Made by a program: the position numbers and the translations under genes. 64,000 nt of DNA from Hymenobacter sp. HSC-4F20 (GTDB lineage: Bacteria; Bacteroidota; Bacteroidia; Cytophagales; Hymenobacteraceae): positions 1,798,001 through 1,862,000 of the forward strand of contig NZ_JAHZTD010000001.1 in assembly GCF_019599275.1 (NCBI RefSeq). Reading direction: 5' to 3'. Numbering within the stretch: the stretch's first letter is position 1; every line of letters begins with the position of its first letter. Of the stretch, positions 53,170 to 61,729 are shown piece after piece. The notes below the pieces were generated by a model. That model did no database searches. It had not been told where the DNA came from and saw only the letters and a program-made list of their open reading frames with translations.

Positions 53170-53214
53170 ACACAGCAAACCCCGTTGCTCACATAGAAAT
53201 GGGGGTTGCTGTGT
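53170..53214 (+). terminator. Hairpin between lipoprotein and slipin genes
   Basis: ACACAGCAAACCCC (53170-53183) and GGGGGTTGCTGTGT (53201-53214) pair over 14 bases with one mismatch. It may end the M28-lipoprotein transcript or sit in the slipin leader; there is no T-run. Confidence 0.5.
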
Positions 53215-53280
53215 CCGATGTATTCTTGGCATGCTGCGTGGGTAGCAGAAGCAGTCAACCCACTACCTACTCGTTTTACC

Positions 53281-54051
53281 ATGTCACTTCCTCTTCTACT
53301 TCCGCTTATCCTACTTGGCTTTCTGTTGCTGGGCCTGCGTATTGCCCAGGAATACGAGCGGGCCATTGTGTTTCGGCTGGGCCGCTTTACGGGCAGCCGC
53401 GGGCCGGGTCTGTACTGGATTATCCCCCTCATTGAGCGCCAGCAAACCATCGACATTCGCACGAAAACCGTGGAGCTGGAGCAGCAGGAAACCATTACCA
53501 AGGACAGCGTCACTATCAAGGTAAACGCCGTGCTGTGGTTTCGGGTAGTAACGCCGGCCGATGCCGTTATCAAGGTGGCCAATTTCAACCAGGCCGTGTA
53601 CCAGCTCTCCGTTACGGCCCTGCGCAACATCATTGGCCAGCACCAACTGGATGAGGTACTGAAGGAGCGCCAGAGCATCAATGCTACCCTGCAGCAGCTG
53701 GTGGATGCCGCTACTGAAACCTGGGGCGTGAAGATTGAAATGGTGGAAATCAAGGACGTGGAAATTCCCGAGTCCATGCAGCGCGCTATGGCCCGGGAGG
53801 CCGAGGCTATCCGTGAGAAGCGGGCCCGCATCATCAAGGCCGAGGCCGAGCTGGAAGCTTCCGTAAAGCTCACCCAGGGCGCCCATCAGATGGAAAGCAG
53901 CCCCATGGCCCTGGAGCTGCGCCGCATGCAGATGCTCTCCGAAATCGGCATCGACAATAACACGACCACGGTGGTGCTTATTCCTTCCGAGTTCACCAAC
54001 ATTGCCCGGAGCCTTACTAACCCCTCCCAGCCCACTTCACCGCACCCGTAG
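53281..54051 (+). CDS. Slipin/SPFH (band 7) membrane protein
   Basis: A 256-residue stomatin-like protein with an N-terminal membrane anchor (residues 1-20) and an SPFH domain from about 23 to 190 (EYERAIVFRLGRF, GPGLYWIIPLIE, TITKDSVTIKVNAVLWFRV). A coiled-coil segment rich in Ala, Glu and Arg follows (AREAEAIREKRARIIKAEAE). Slipins organise membrane microdomains and often pair with a NfeD protease; no nfeD is adjacent here. The ATG at 53281 begins the anchor. Confidence 0.92.
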   Translation: MSLPLLLPLILLGFLLLGLRIAQEYERAIVFRLGRFTGSRGPGLYWIIPLIERQQTIDIRTKTVELEQQETITKDSVTIKVNAVLWFRVVTPADAVIKVANFNQAVYQLSVTALRNIIGQHQLDEVLKERQSINATLQQLVDAATETWGVKIEMVEIKDVEIPESMQRAMAREAEAIREKRARIIKAEAELEASVKLTQGAHQMESSPMALELRRMQMLSEIGIDNNTTTVVLIPSEFTNIARSLTNPSQPTSPHP

Positions 54052-54085
54052 TAACGCGGCATGAGAGTGTTGCTTTCAAAATAAC

Positions 54086-54134
54086 GCGCTGGCGAAAGGC
54101 TAAGAACACTGTCTTTCGTCAGCGCTTTATTTTA
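54086..54134 (+). terminator. Terminator after slipin gene
   Basis: Arms GCGCTGGCGAAAG and CTTTCGTCAGCGC with one wobble, then TTTATTTTAT. Confidence 0.75.
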
Positions 54135-54210
54135 TGCCATCCCACGAAGAACGGTCGAAAACGCTTTCAGAAGCAGCAAACCGGCATTGCTACTCATAAC
54201 CATTATGTAT

Positions 54211-54239
54211 ATTTGTAAGTACTTACGTAAATTACAAAT
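54211..54239. promoter_or_regulatory. Nested palindromic operator before the MarR-GNAT gene
   Basis: The 12-base perfect palindrome GTAAGTACTTAC (54215-54226) is nested beside an outer inverted repeat ATTTGTAA (54211-54218) and TTACAAAT (54232-54239), 11-39 bases ahead of the ATG. This is the usual place and style of a MarR-type self-repression site. Confidence 0.65.
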
Positions 54240-54249
54240 CAATCAACTC

Positions 54250-55203
54250 ATGGATTTCTTTGAGCAACTAGGGCCCGCGGCATTAGGTAGCCGCTTGCGG
54301 CGGCTCAGCGAACAAGTTACCGGGCAAGCAGCAGACGTGTACCGGTTGTACGGCCTTGCTTTTGAGCCCCGCTGGTTCCCGGTGTTTTACGCAGTTGCTG
54401 CCGAGCCTGGCTTGCACGTAGGTGAAATTGCCGAGCGTATTGGCCAGACACATGCCGCAGTAAGCCAAGTGCTGAAGGAACTGGTAAAACAGGCGCTAGT
54501 GCAGGTGCAGCGTGGTGAGGCAGATCAGCGCCGCAGCATTGTAACCCTAACCGAAAAGGGCGCTGCCATCTGGCCCGTTTTGCAACAGCAAACCCAGGAC
54601 GTGCGCCAGGCTACCGAGCAGTTGCTAACCGAAACCCGCCATAACCTGTGGCTGGCCCTGGAGGAAACGGAGTATGCCTTGTCGCGCCAGAGTTTGGCCA
54701 AGCGGGTAAAAGCTATCCGCAACCAGCGCATAAGGGCGGCAGTCGACATACTCGATTTTCAGCCCGAGTACCAGCCAGACTTCAAACAACTCAACGTAGA
54801 GTGGATCGAAACCTACTTTCGGGTAGAAGAAGCTGACCTAAAGGCCCTCGACCACCCGCAGGAGTACATTCTGGCGCGGGGCGGGCACATTCTGCTGGCG
54901 CGCTATCAGGGCCGCATTGTGGGTACCTGCGCCCTTATTCCGATGGATGCTACCACCTACGAACTGGCCAAGATGGCGGTATCGCCGCTGGTGCAAGGGC
55001 TGGGAATTGGGCGCTTGCTCGGAGATGCGGCCATAGCCAAGGCCCGCGCGTTGGGCGCCAGCCGTCTGTATCTGGAGAGCAACACCCGGCTTACGCCCGC
55101 CCTCAACCTGTATCATCAGTTGGGCTTCCGCAAAACGGTAGCTGCCCCACCCTCGCCCTACGAGCGGTGCAATATCCAGATGGAGTTGCCACTGTTGGCC
55201 TAG
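54250..55203 (+). CDS. MarR-type regulator fused to GNAT acetyltransferase
   Basis: A 317-residue two-domain protein. Residues about 20-140 form a winged-helix MarR domain (ERIGQTHAAVSQVLKELVKQ with the wing GEADQRRSIVTLTEKG). Residues about 175-310 form a GNAT acetyltransferase with the acetyl-CoA loop LVQGLGIGRLLGD and YLESNTRLTPALNLYHQLGF. Such fusions couple gene control to acetylation of a small molecule, possibly a toxic compound, with acetyl-CoA as donor. An operator-like palindrome lies directly upstream, consistent with autoregulation. The ATG at 54250 is the natural start. Confidence 0.88.
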   Translation: MDFFEQLGPAALGSRLRRLSEQVTGQAADVYRLYGLAFEPRWFPVFYAVAAEPGLHVGEIAERIGQTHAAVSQVLKELVKQALVQVQRGEADQRRSIVTLTEKGAAIWPVLQQQTQDVRQATEQLLTETRHNLWLALEETEYALSRQSLAKRVKAIRNQRIRAAVDILDFQPEYQPDFKQLNVEWIETYFRVEEADLKALDHPQEYILARGGHILLARYQGRIVGTCALIPMDATTYELAKMAVSPLVQGLGIGRLLGDAAIAKARALGASRLYLESNTRLTPALNLYHQLGFRKTVAAPPSPYERCNIQMELPLLA

Positions 55204-55265
55204 CCACGTGTACCACTTTTTGCTACCCTGTTGCCCTGCCTACAGCCGGAGCATCTCGCGCAGGC

Positions 55266-55655
55266 TTATGCTGTTTTTTCCTGTACTACCTGGCGCGCCA
55301 GGCCCAAGGCCCGCGTCAGAACGAAGCCCAGGGCCACTCCCAGCAGCACATGGCGGGTACGACTGGTTGGCAGGAAGCGGGTGCGCTTAGGCCGTATGTC
55401 AAGCACGCCCACTGGAAAGGCCATTCCGCCGCCACCGAAGCCCCCGCCGCTGCCGGCGGTATCGGCTTCGTCTTCACCGGGCTTGTGCAGGCGCTTGCCG
55501 GCTCCAAACCCTCCGCCCAACCCATAGACTACCCGTGCAACTGGTACCACGGTAGCGTAAGGCAACACAATGGGCTCACCGAAAACGGTGCGTGCTCCGG
55601 CGTTGTGCGTGAACTGGTTGGCAAAGGTTTGGAGAAAGTCTTGGGCAGTTGGCAT
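55266..55655 (-). CDS. GerW/YtfJ-family protein with C-terminal helix
   Basis: A 129-residue protein of the YtfJ/GerW spore-protein family: FLQTFANQFTHNAGARTVFGEPIVLPYATVVPVARV matches the core, followed by the glycine-rich GGGFGAG segment and GGGFGGGGMAFPVGVL. Residues about 105-118 are hydrophobic (VLLGVALGFVLTRALG), suggesting a membrane anchor at the C-terminus. Bacteroidota do not form spores and the function of these proteins outside Firmicutes is unknown. Note the convergence with the MarR-GNAT gene. Confidence 0.8.
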   Translation of the reverse strand: MPTAQDFLQTFANQFTHNAGARTVFGEPIVLPYATVVPVARVVYGLGGGFGAGKRLHKPGEDEADTAGSGGGFGGGGMAFPVGVLDIRPKRTRFLPTSRTRHVLLGVALGFVLTRALGLARQVVQEKTA

Positions 55656-55694
55656 GGGTAGGCAATCGTAGAGGTGGAGAAGAAATCAGGCGGT

Positions 55695-55711
55695 CAGATG
55701 CCGGGCATCTG
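55695..55711. promoter_or_regulatory. 17-base palindrome upstream of the GerW-like gene
   Basis: CAGATGCCGGGCATCTG reads as a perfect dyad about its central base, 40 bases upstream of the minus-strand ATG; a candidate operator. Confidence 0.35.
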
Positions 55712-55908
55712 CTGTTCTCCTACGGCATCCGGGCCCGGAGGATAAGATTCAAGGGTATCACGCAGGTTTCCGAACGAGCCTCTGCTACGTGGTTTCCTTC
55801 ATACAACACAAAAATTCTATATCCGCCGCTGGAGTTTTTAGAGGAAACTGCGTACTTGCGGCCGCAAAAGGGCTATCTGCTTTAAGACGCCGCTTTGCCT
55901 ACCTGTTT

Positions 55909-56064
55909 ATGGCACGCACGCTCGCTTTTCGTTTTGCTGCATTCCCGGTTTTGGCGGGGGTAGCAGCGGTATGCGCGGGGGTGAAGCCTAACAAGCAGGT
56001 AGCCTCGCCCCTGGGGGCAGGCCTGCTGATGGTCAAGAAATCGAAGAAACGCAACCCGACCTGA
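55909..56064 (+). CDS. Small hypothetical peptide before lysC
   Basis: A 51-residue peptide: a short hydrophobic stretch (AFPVLAGVAAVCAGV) then a Lys-rich end (MVKKSKKRNPT). The frame extends upstream to 55789, but the ATG at 55909 gives the tidy signal-like start. A strong terminator follows 40 bases later on the same strand. It could be a small membrane or secreted peptide; evidence is thin. Confidence 0.45.
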   Translation: MARTLAFRFAAFPVLAGVAAVCAGVKPNKQVASPLGAGLLMVKKSKKRNPT

Positions 56065-56103
56065 CCGTCGCACTAGTTCGCTGTACCTACCACTGAACCT
56101 TCA

Positions 56104-56138
56104 AGCGCCGGTCCTCCTCAGGGTCGGCGCTTTTTTTT
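56104..56138 (+). terminator. Terminator before the lysine genes
   Basis: AGCGCCG and CGGCGCT around a 14-base loop, then a T8 run. Confidence 0.8.
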
Positions 56139-56208
56139 GCCTTTTCTTTTTCCGTCCCGCAACCTGCCGGGCTTTTCTGCGCCACTTATCTCCCGTTTTT
56201 CACCGTTT

Positions 56209-57534
56209 ATGAAAGTTCTAAAGTTTGGCGGCACGTCCGTTGGGTCGCCGCAGCGGATGCGCGAAGTAGCCGAGTTGATTCACGCCCCGCACTTGCAGCG
56301 CCGCATTGTGGTGCTTTCGGCCATGAGCGGCACCACCAACTCGCTGGTTGAAATTGCTACCCTGCTCTACGCCGGCGACGTGGCAACCGCCACCGCCCGC
56401 ATCGAGGCCCTGCGCCAGCGCTACCACGAGGTAGCCCGCGAGCTACTGCCCGGGGAAGGCCTGGCCGATTCGGCCATTGAAGCGCTGAATTTGCACTTTG
56501 ATACTGTGCTCAGCCTGACGTCGGCCCCGCTTTCAGCCGATGGCGAACGGGTGATTCTGGCCCAGGGCGAGCTGCTGAGCACGCTGCTGGTGCACCGCTA
56601 CGTAACGCAGGTGCTGGGCCAGCCAGCCGTGCTGCTGCCTGCTCTCGACTTCATGCGCCTGGATATAGATGAGGAGCCCGACGCTGCCTACATCCGGGAA
56701 CATCTGGCCGCTACCCTGGCGCCGTACGCCGCTGAGCAGTTGTTCATTACGCAGGGCTACATCTGCCGCAGCGCCCAGGGCCACATCGACAACCTCAAGC
56801 GCGGCGGCTCCGACTACTCCGCGTCCTTGATTGGGGCGGCTGCCGAGGCCGAAGAAATCCAGATCTGGACCGACATCGACGGCCTGCACAACAACGACCC
56901 GCGGGTAGTAAAAGGCACTTATCCTATCCGGGAGCTGTCGTTTGATGAGGCTGCCGAGCTAGCGTACTTTGGGGCGAAGATCCTGCACCCCAGCTCGGTG
57001 CTGCCCGCTCGCCAGCACGGCATTCCGGTACGCCTGCTCAACACCATGCAGCCCGAGGCGCCCGGCACCCTCATTTCGGCCAAAACCGGTTCGGAAGCTA
57101 TTAAGGCGGTAGCGGCCAAGGACGGCATCACCGCTATCAACGTGAAATCGAGCCGCATGCTGCTGGCCCACGGCTTCCTGCGCAGCCTGTTCGAGATTTT
57201 CGAGCGCTACCGCACTTCCATCGACATGATTACGACCTCGGAAGTAGCCGTATCGCTGACCATTGACGACGCCACCCGCCTGCCCCAGATTCTGGAAGAG
57301 CTGCGCCGCTTTGGCACGGTTGAAGTCGATGAAGATCAAACCATTATCTGTCTGGTTGGCAGCCTGGGCCAGGATGCGCACGGCGCCGCTCACCAGGCCT
57401 TTACCGCCCTAAAAGACATTCCGGTGCGCATGATCAGCTACGGCGGCTCGCCGAACAACATCAGCATCCTGGTGCACACCAACCACAAAGTAAACGCCCT
57501 GCAGGCTCTGAACGCCGGGCTGTTTCAGCGGTAA
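56209..57534 (+). CDS. lysC: Aspartate kinase
   Basis: A 441-residue enzyme phosphorylating aspartate, the entry step to lysine, threonine and methionine. The amino-acid-kinase fold starts KFGGTSVGS (residues 4-12); RGGSDYSASLIGAA and EIQIWTDIDGLHNNDPR follow, and two ACT domains (about 300-441) provide feedback control. It is monofunctional; no homoserine dehydrogenase domain follows. lysA lies 14 bases downstream, so the pair appears dedicated to lysine; the lysC name rests on this context. Confidence 0.9.
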   Translation: MKVLKFGGTSVGSPQRMREVAELIHAPHLQRRIVVLSAMSGTTNSLVEIATLLYAGDVATATARIEALRQRYHEVARELLPGEGLADSAIEALNLHFDTVLSLTSAPLSADGERVILAQGELLSTLLVHRYVTQVLGQPAVLLPALDFMRLDIDEEPDAAYIREHLAATLAPYAAEQLFITQGYICRSAQGHIDNLKRGGSDYSASLIGAAAEAEEIQIWTDIDGLHNNDPRVVKGTYPIRELSFDEAAELAYFGAKILHPSSVLPARQHGIPVRLLNTMQPEAPGTLISAKTGSEAIKAVAAKDGITAINVKSSRMLLAHGFLRSLFEIFERYRTSIDMITTSEVAVSLTIDDATRLPQILEELRRFGTVEVDEDQTIICLVGSLGQDAHGAAHQAFTALKDIPVRMISYGGSPNNISILVHTNHKVNALQALNAGLFQR

Positions 57535-57548
57535 TTTTCTGTATTCCA

Positions 57549-58691
57549 ATGCCTTTTCAACTTCCGGCAGAGCTTGCGCAGCAGCCCACGCCCTTTTACT
57601 ACTACGACCTTCAGTTGCTGAACCAGACGCTGACGGCCTTGGCCGCGGCCGCTAAGCCGAGCAACTTCCAGGTTCACTATGCCCTGAAGGCCAACTCCAA
57701 CCTGCCCATCCTGCAGCGCATTCAGCAGGCCGGGTTGGGAGCCGACTGCGTAAGCGGCGGCGAGGTGCAGCGTGCCCTCGATGCGGGCTTTTCCCCCGAC
57801 CATATTGTGTTTGCGGGGGTAGGAAAATCGGACGCCGAAATCAACAGGGCCCTGGCCGCCGACATCTTTTGCTTTAACGCCGAATCGGTGCCGGAGCTGC
57901 AGGTGCTCAACGAGTTGGCCGGAGCTCAGGGCCGCAAGGCGCGGGTAGCCCTGCGCATCAACCCCAACGTGGATGCCCACACCCACGCCTACATCACTAC
58001 CGGCCTCGATGCCAACAAGTTCGGCATCAACCTGGCCGATCTGGCGGGGGTAGTGGATGGGCTCGACAGCCTGCCCCACGTGGAGCTGATTGGCTTGCAC
58101 GCCCACATCGGCTCCCAGATTACGGAGCTGTCGGCCTTTGCTAACCTCAGCCGTAAACTCAACGAGCTGCAAACCTGGCTGGAAGACCGGGGCCACCGCC
58201 TCCCCCACCTCAACGTGGGAGGCGGACTGGGCATCGACTACCACCAACCCGACCAGAACCCGGTTCCGGATTTCACTGCCTACTTCGGCATGTTTGAGCA
58301 GCACCTGGAGCGGCGACCCGGCCAGCAGGTGCACGTAGAGCTGGGCCGGGCCATTGTGGCCCAGTGCGGTACGCTCCTGAGCCGGGTGCTATATGTAAAG
58401 GAAAGCCAGCAGACCCGTTTCGCCATTCTCGACGCGGGCATGACCGAGCTGATTCGCCCGGCCTTGTACGGGAGCTACCACCTCATCCAGAACCTAACCA
58501 GCCAGCGCCCGGAGCTGACCTACGACATCGTGGGGCCCATCTGTGAGTCGTCGGATACGTTCGGTAAGTCCATCACCTTGCCCGAAACCCAGCGCGGCGA
58601 CCTGGTGGCTATCCGCTCCGCGGGGGCCTACGGTGAGGTAATGTCCTCGGCTTACAACCTGCGCGAAAAGGCAGAAGCCGTGTATCGGTAA
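57549..58691 (+). CDS. lysA: Diaminopimelate decarboxylase
   Basis: A 380-residue PLP enzyme of the alanine-racemase-fold decarboxylases. It makes lysine from meso-diaminopimelate. Visible are the PLP Lys in VHYALKANSN (K47), HAHIGSQI, the phosphate-binding GGGLGIDYH, and CESSDTFGKSI near the C-terminus. It is the second gene of the lysC-lysA unit (14-base gap). Size and motifs fit the shorter family members. Confidence 0.94.
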   Translation: MPFQLPAELAQQPTPFYYYDLQLLNQTLTALAAAAKPSNFQVHYALKANSNLPILQRIQQAGLGADCVSGGEVQRALDAGFSPDHIVFAGVGKSDAEINRALAADIFCFNAESVPELQVLNELAGAQGRKARVALRINPNVDAHTHAYITTGLDANKFGINLADLAGVVDGLDSLPHVELIGLHAHIGSQITELSAFANLSRKLNELQTWLEDRGHRLPHLNVGGGLGIDYHQPDQNPVPDFTAYFGMFEQHLERRPGQQVHVELGRAIVAQCGTLLSRVLYVKESQQTRFAILDAGMTELIRPALYGSYHLIQNLTSQRPELTYDIVGPICESSDTFGKSITLPETQRGDLVAIRSAGAYGEVMSSAYNLREKAEAVYR

Positions 58692-58818
58692 TCTGTTCCA
58701 GTAGTTTGCGCAGCTGCCGTCTGGGGGCTGGTTTTCCGTCCGTCGGGTGAAAGGCTACGCTGACCGTGTAGAACGGAATGTTAACCAAAACTTTCAGCAG
58801 CATAGGGGCGGCCCATTC
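58692..58818. other. Intergenic region after lysA
   Basis: No ORF. Together with the candidate RNA that follows, 332 bases lie between lysA and the convergent glycosyltransferase gene. No convincing lysA terminator is seen before the next promoter-like element. Confidence 0.5.
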
Positions 58819-58826
58819 TACCTTTG
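58819..58826 (+). promoter_or_regulatory. Orphan Bacteroidota -7 element
   Basis: TACCTTTG matches TAnnTTTG exactly but no protein gene follows on this strand before the terminator at 58944; it may drive the candidate RNA. Confidence 0.5.
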
Positions 58827-58831
58827 ACTCA

Positions 58832-58978
58832 ATAACAAACGGCGCACGAAGAGTTTATGGAAAGGAAGGCTCTCCGCGTGGTGTGTTGTAGTTAGTGAAA
58901 GGAGTAGGGTGGATACAGAATAACTAACTACAACCCCGTAGATAAAAAGCCGCTACCTCTGGTAGCGGCTTTTTCTGT
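58832..58978 (+). ncRNA. Candidate structured small RNA
   Basis: Between a -7 element (58819-58826) and a strong terminator (58944-58974) lie about 110 bases with no supportable protein gene. They hold a perfect 12-base stem, GTTGTAGTTAGT (58885-58896) with ACTAACTACAAC (58923-58934), enclosing 26 bases. Length about 145. A 12-codon ORF from the ATG at 58857 is present, so a short peptide is an alternative. The flanking genes are convergent, which argues against a leader. No known RNA family was recognised. Confidence 0.45.
58944..58974 (+). terminator. Terminator of the candidate RNA
   Basis: Perfect 14-base arms AAAAAGCCGCTACC and GGTAGCGGCTTTTT around a 3-base loop; the T-run then continues as CTGTTTTT. 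It may also act for the convergent glycosyltransferase gene. Confidence 0.85.
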
Positions 58979-59023
58979 TTTTGGCGGTACAGAATGCGGC
59001 AGCTAAGGTTTCTGCTTCAGCGC

Positions 59024-60676
59024 TTACCAGAGTACTGTCCACTTACCGAGCTTTTCCTGCTGGGTAAAGTAGCGCAGCATCCATTGGCGCTCAGGTTTCA
59101 GCTCGCCTTTCACCAGCAGCACCGGGTGCTGAAGCAGTAACGCCCCGAGGGCAGGCTCCTGTTGGGGTTCCTGCAAATACAAGAGGTAGCGGTGCCAGCT
59201 CGTGCCGGGCTCAAACTGCGTTTCGCGGTTAAGGGCCGTATTGCCATCATGGAGGAATACGGGCAGTTGGCCCAGCTCGAAAGCCAGGGACGGCAGCAGC
59301 TGGTCGTATACGACAACCTGGCGGTTGGTGAGCTGCTTGTCGCGGATGAACTGGGCCAGGGGGCGGGCACCGTTGAAAGCCAACTCGTTTTGCTGTAAAA
59401 TAGGCTTGGCCGACAGCAGCAGGAACACCGTGAACAGCGTGGTGGCCACCAGCAGCCGCGGGGCAATGCGCACCTGGCTCCAGAGCGTGAGGGTAAGTAC
59501 CAGCGCCACTACCCCGGCCGCAGGCCAGATAGCCGTGAGCGGCTTTACTTCAAAACCCAGGGGTAGCACCGTAGTCAGGATGGGCAGCAAGCACAATGCC
59601 CCCAGCAGAAACCCATAAAACGCCACAATGCCCACGTACCAGCGGTGCAGGGCGGCCTCGGTGCAACGGCCCAGGTAGTACACCGTGAGCAGCACTACCC
59701 CCGGAAAGATGGGCAGCACGTAGAGCAGCAGCTTGGATTTGGAGAGGGAGAAAAACAGCAGCGGCACCAGCACCCAGAAGATAAGTACGTTGCGCCACTG
59801 CCGCGGCACTGTGCTCCAGGGAGTGCGGGCAGCCCGCACAATCAGCGCCACGGCCCACGGCAAGCTGGTAGCCGGGGCCAGCACCACGTAGAACCACCAG
59901 GGTTTGGCCCGGTTAAAGGTGGCGGCATTGGCGAAGCGCTCCACCGTATGCTCAAACAAGAAATAGCGCAGGAAAGCCGGATTCTCCCCAATCAAATACA
60001 GATACCAGCTCAGCCCTACCAGCACAAACAGCCCAAACCCTAAGGCGTGATGCCAGGTAAACGGCCGCTTGGTCTGCCCTTGCTTGAAATAATACCCGAT
60101 TACTACCATCAGCGGCAGCACAAAGCCTACCGGTCCTTTGGTCAGAAAAGCCAGCCCCAGCCCAACCCAGAACAGGTAGAGCCACCGCGCCCCGCCCCCG
60201 TGATAATAGCGCAGAATCCCATAGGCCGAAGCCAGCTCCAGGGTAGCCAGGTAGGCATCAGTGGTAACGTTGAGGGCGGAAATGAGCACGACCGGTAGGG
60301 TGCCGTAGATAACGGCCGCGGCCAGGGCGCGGGCCCGGTCCTGCTGGAAAAGCAAGAGCCCCAGGCCATACATCAGCACGGCTTGCAACAGCACGGCCAG
60401 CACGGGCAAAATGCGTACCCCTAAGGTATTCTCGCCGAATAAGCCCAGGCCAGCCGCCGTGAGCCAGTAGGTAAGTGGGGGCTTGTGGAAGTGCTGAATC
60501 CCCAGCAGGCGCGGGTGAAGCCAGTCCTGGCCCGCGAGCATTTCCCGCCCGATTTCCGAGTAGCGCGCCTCGCTGCTTTCCAGCGGCCCCCAACTGCCCA
60601 GCTGCCACAAAAAGGCGGTACCGAGCACCAGGAGAAAAATCCAGAGCCAGCGGCGGGAGGTCATGGGAAAGGGCAT
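59024..60676 (-). CDS. ArnT-like polytopic glycosyltransferase
   Basis: A 550-residue membrane protein with about 11-13 helices of the dolichyl-phosphate-mannose mannosyltransferase/ArnT (GT39/GT83-like) group. The signature in the first periplasmic loop, SSEARYSEIGREML with the acidic pair, and HFHKPPLTYWL correspond to the catalytic loop; TKGPVGFVLPLMVV is also typical. It would move a sugar from a polyprenyl-phosphate donor to lipid A or another acceptor on the outer face of the inner membrane. Start at 60676 or 60664. It follows a small membrane-protein gene on the same strand. Confidence 0.88.
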   Translation of the reverse strand: MPFPMTSRRWLWIFLLVLGTAFLWQLGSWGPLESSEARYSEIGREMLAGQDWLHPRLLGIQHFHKPPLTYWLTAAGLGLFGENTLGVRILPVLAVLLQAVLMYGLGLLLFQQDRARALAAAVIYGTLPVVLISALNVTTDAYLATLELASAYGILRYYHGGGARWLYLFWVGLGLAFLTKGPVGFVLPLMVVIGYYFKQGQTKRPFTWHHALGFGLFVLVGLSWYLYLIGENPAFLRYFLFEHTVERFANAATFNRAKPWWFYVVLAPATSLPWAVALIVRAARTPWSTVPRQWRNVLIFWVLVPLLFFSLSKSKLLLYVLPIFPGVVLLTVYYLGRCTEAALHRWYVGIVAFYGFLLGALCLLPILTTVLPLGFEVKPLTAIWPAAGVVALVLTLTLWSQVRIAPRLLVATTLFTVFLLLSAKPILQQNELAFNGARPLAQFIRDKQLTNRQVVVYDQLLPSLAFELGQLPVFLHDGNTALNRETQFEPGTSWHRYLLYLQEPQQEPALGALLLQHPVLLVKGELKPERQWMLRYFTQQEKLGKWTVLW

Positions 60677-60736
60677 ACGCGTACGGGAAGTAAAGGAAGC
60701 CCCAAAGGTAGCGACAAAGCCTACCTGCTCCTCTCT

Positions 60737-60931
60737 CTACTTGTCAGCCGGAGTGTCTGGCTGTTTTTCCTCCTGCGGAGGCTGCTCCACTCGCTTTAGC
60801 CCCATCGCCATAAACACCAACCCCAGGATGAGAAAGGCAGTTTGCTGCTTGCCAAACAAGCCAATAAGCAACCATACTACGCCCGCGTAGAAAATGGGGG
60901 CTGCCTGATAACGACCGAATAGCACGTTCAT
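60737..60931 (-). CDS. Small two-helix membrane protein
   Basis: A 64-residue protein: two hydrophobic helices (about 13-26 and 30-46) and a Glu/Gln/Pro/Lys-rich cytoplasmic tail. It precedes the ArnT-like gene by about 60 bases on the same strand, so it may belong to the same transcript; it starts 79 bases from the divergent sce7726-like gene. No family recognised. Confidence 0.65.
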   Translation of the reverse strand: MNVLFGRYQAAPIFYAGVVWLLIGLFGKQQTAFLILGLVFMAMGLKRVEQPPQEEKQPDTPADK

Positions 60932-61009
60932 TCCTCAATGTACTGAACGCGTAACTTTGTTGTGCTATTCCGCAGAACTTTGCCCTGGCTTCTGCGGCTT
61001 CCTGTTTTC

Positions 61010-61612
61010 ATGAACGACCCTGAAATTCGTGCCTTGCTTTACCCGCTCCTGCAAGGCGGCGTGTATGTGGATGAACTGCCCACCGGCACCACCCGCGCCG
61101 ATGTGGTCCACATCACGGAGCAGTTTATGCACGGCTATGAGCTGAAAGGCGACGGTGACACCCTGCAGCGGGTGGAAAAGCAGCTGCCCTGCTACGGGCG
61201 GGCCTATGATTTTGTCACCTTCGTTGTCACGGAAAAGCACTTGCCCAAGCTGTTGCCCCAGTTGCCGGAGTGGGTAGGCGTGCTGGTAGCTTCGGCGGAT
61301 GGGCTACGCCCCCACCGGCCGGCCCTGTACAATGCTACCGTAGAGCGCCCCGCCATAGCGGCCTTGCTGCGGCTCGAAGAAATCAAGCAGTTTCTGCTGG
61401 CCCAGGGCTTGGTGGGCGTCAGTAGCCTGCGCCGCCGGGAGGTACTGAGCTTTCTGCGCACCACTCAGCTGGTGGCCTTATCGGCGCTGGCTTACTATGT
61501 GCGGCGGCAACTGATGAGCCGGATGGAGGAGCGCTTGGCCTTCCGGGCGGAGCGCAAAGCCGAGCGGGAAAGGGTAGCGGCCCGGCGCCGTAAGCGCCCG
61601 CGCCGGAAATAA
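61010..61612 (+). CDS. sce7726-like protein (PD-(D/E)XK-type motif)
   Basis: A 200-residue soluble protein. Residues about 20-85 match the sce7726 family layout: an N-terminal acidic VDELP patch, then YELKGDGDTLQRVEKQLPCYGRAYDF and VTFVVTEKHL. The ELK within GYELKGDGDTL resembles the E-x-K of PD-(D/E)XK nucleases, so a nuclease-like fold is possible. The C-terminus is highly basic (RAERKAERERVAARRRKR). No phage or defence gene is adjacent, and the frame is open upstream to 60962; the ATG at 61010 is preferred. Confidence 0.6.
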   Translation: MNDPEIRALLYPLLQGGVYVDELPTGTTRADVVHITEQFMHGYELKGDGDTLQRVEKQLPCYGRAYDFVTFVVTEKHLPKLLPQLPEWVGVLVASADGLRPHRPALYNATVERPAIAALLRLEEIKQFLLAQGLVGVSSLRRREVLSFLRTTQLVALSALAYYVRRQLMSRMEERLAFRAERKAERERVAARRRKRPRRK

Positions 61613-61729
61613 GGGCAGCAGAGGCCGGCTTCCTTTCTGTTAACTTATGCTACCCGCAGGCTGCTTGCCAAGCAGTGGCAGGATAGTTGCCGGGCGAGAG
61701 TTTCTATTCTCTTCCCTTTATTCTGCCCT

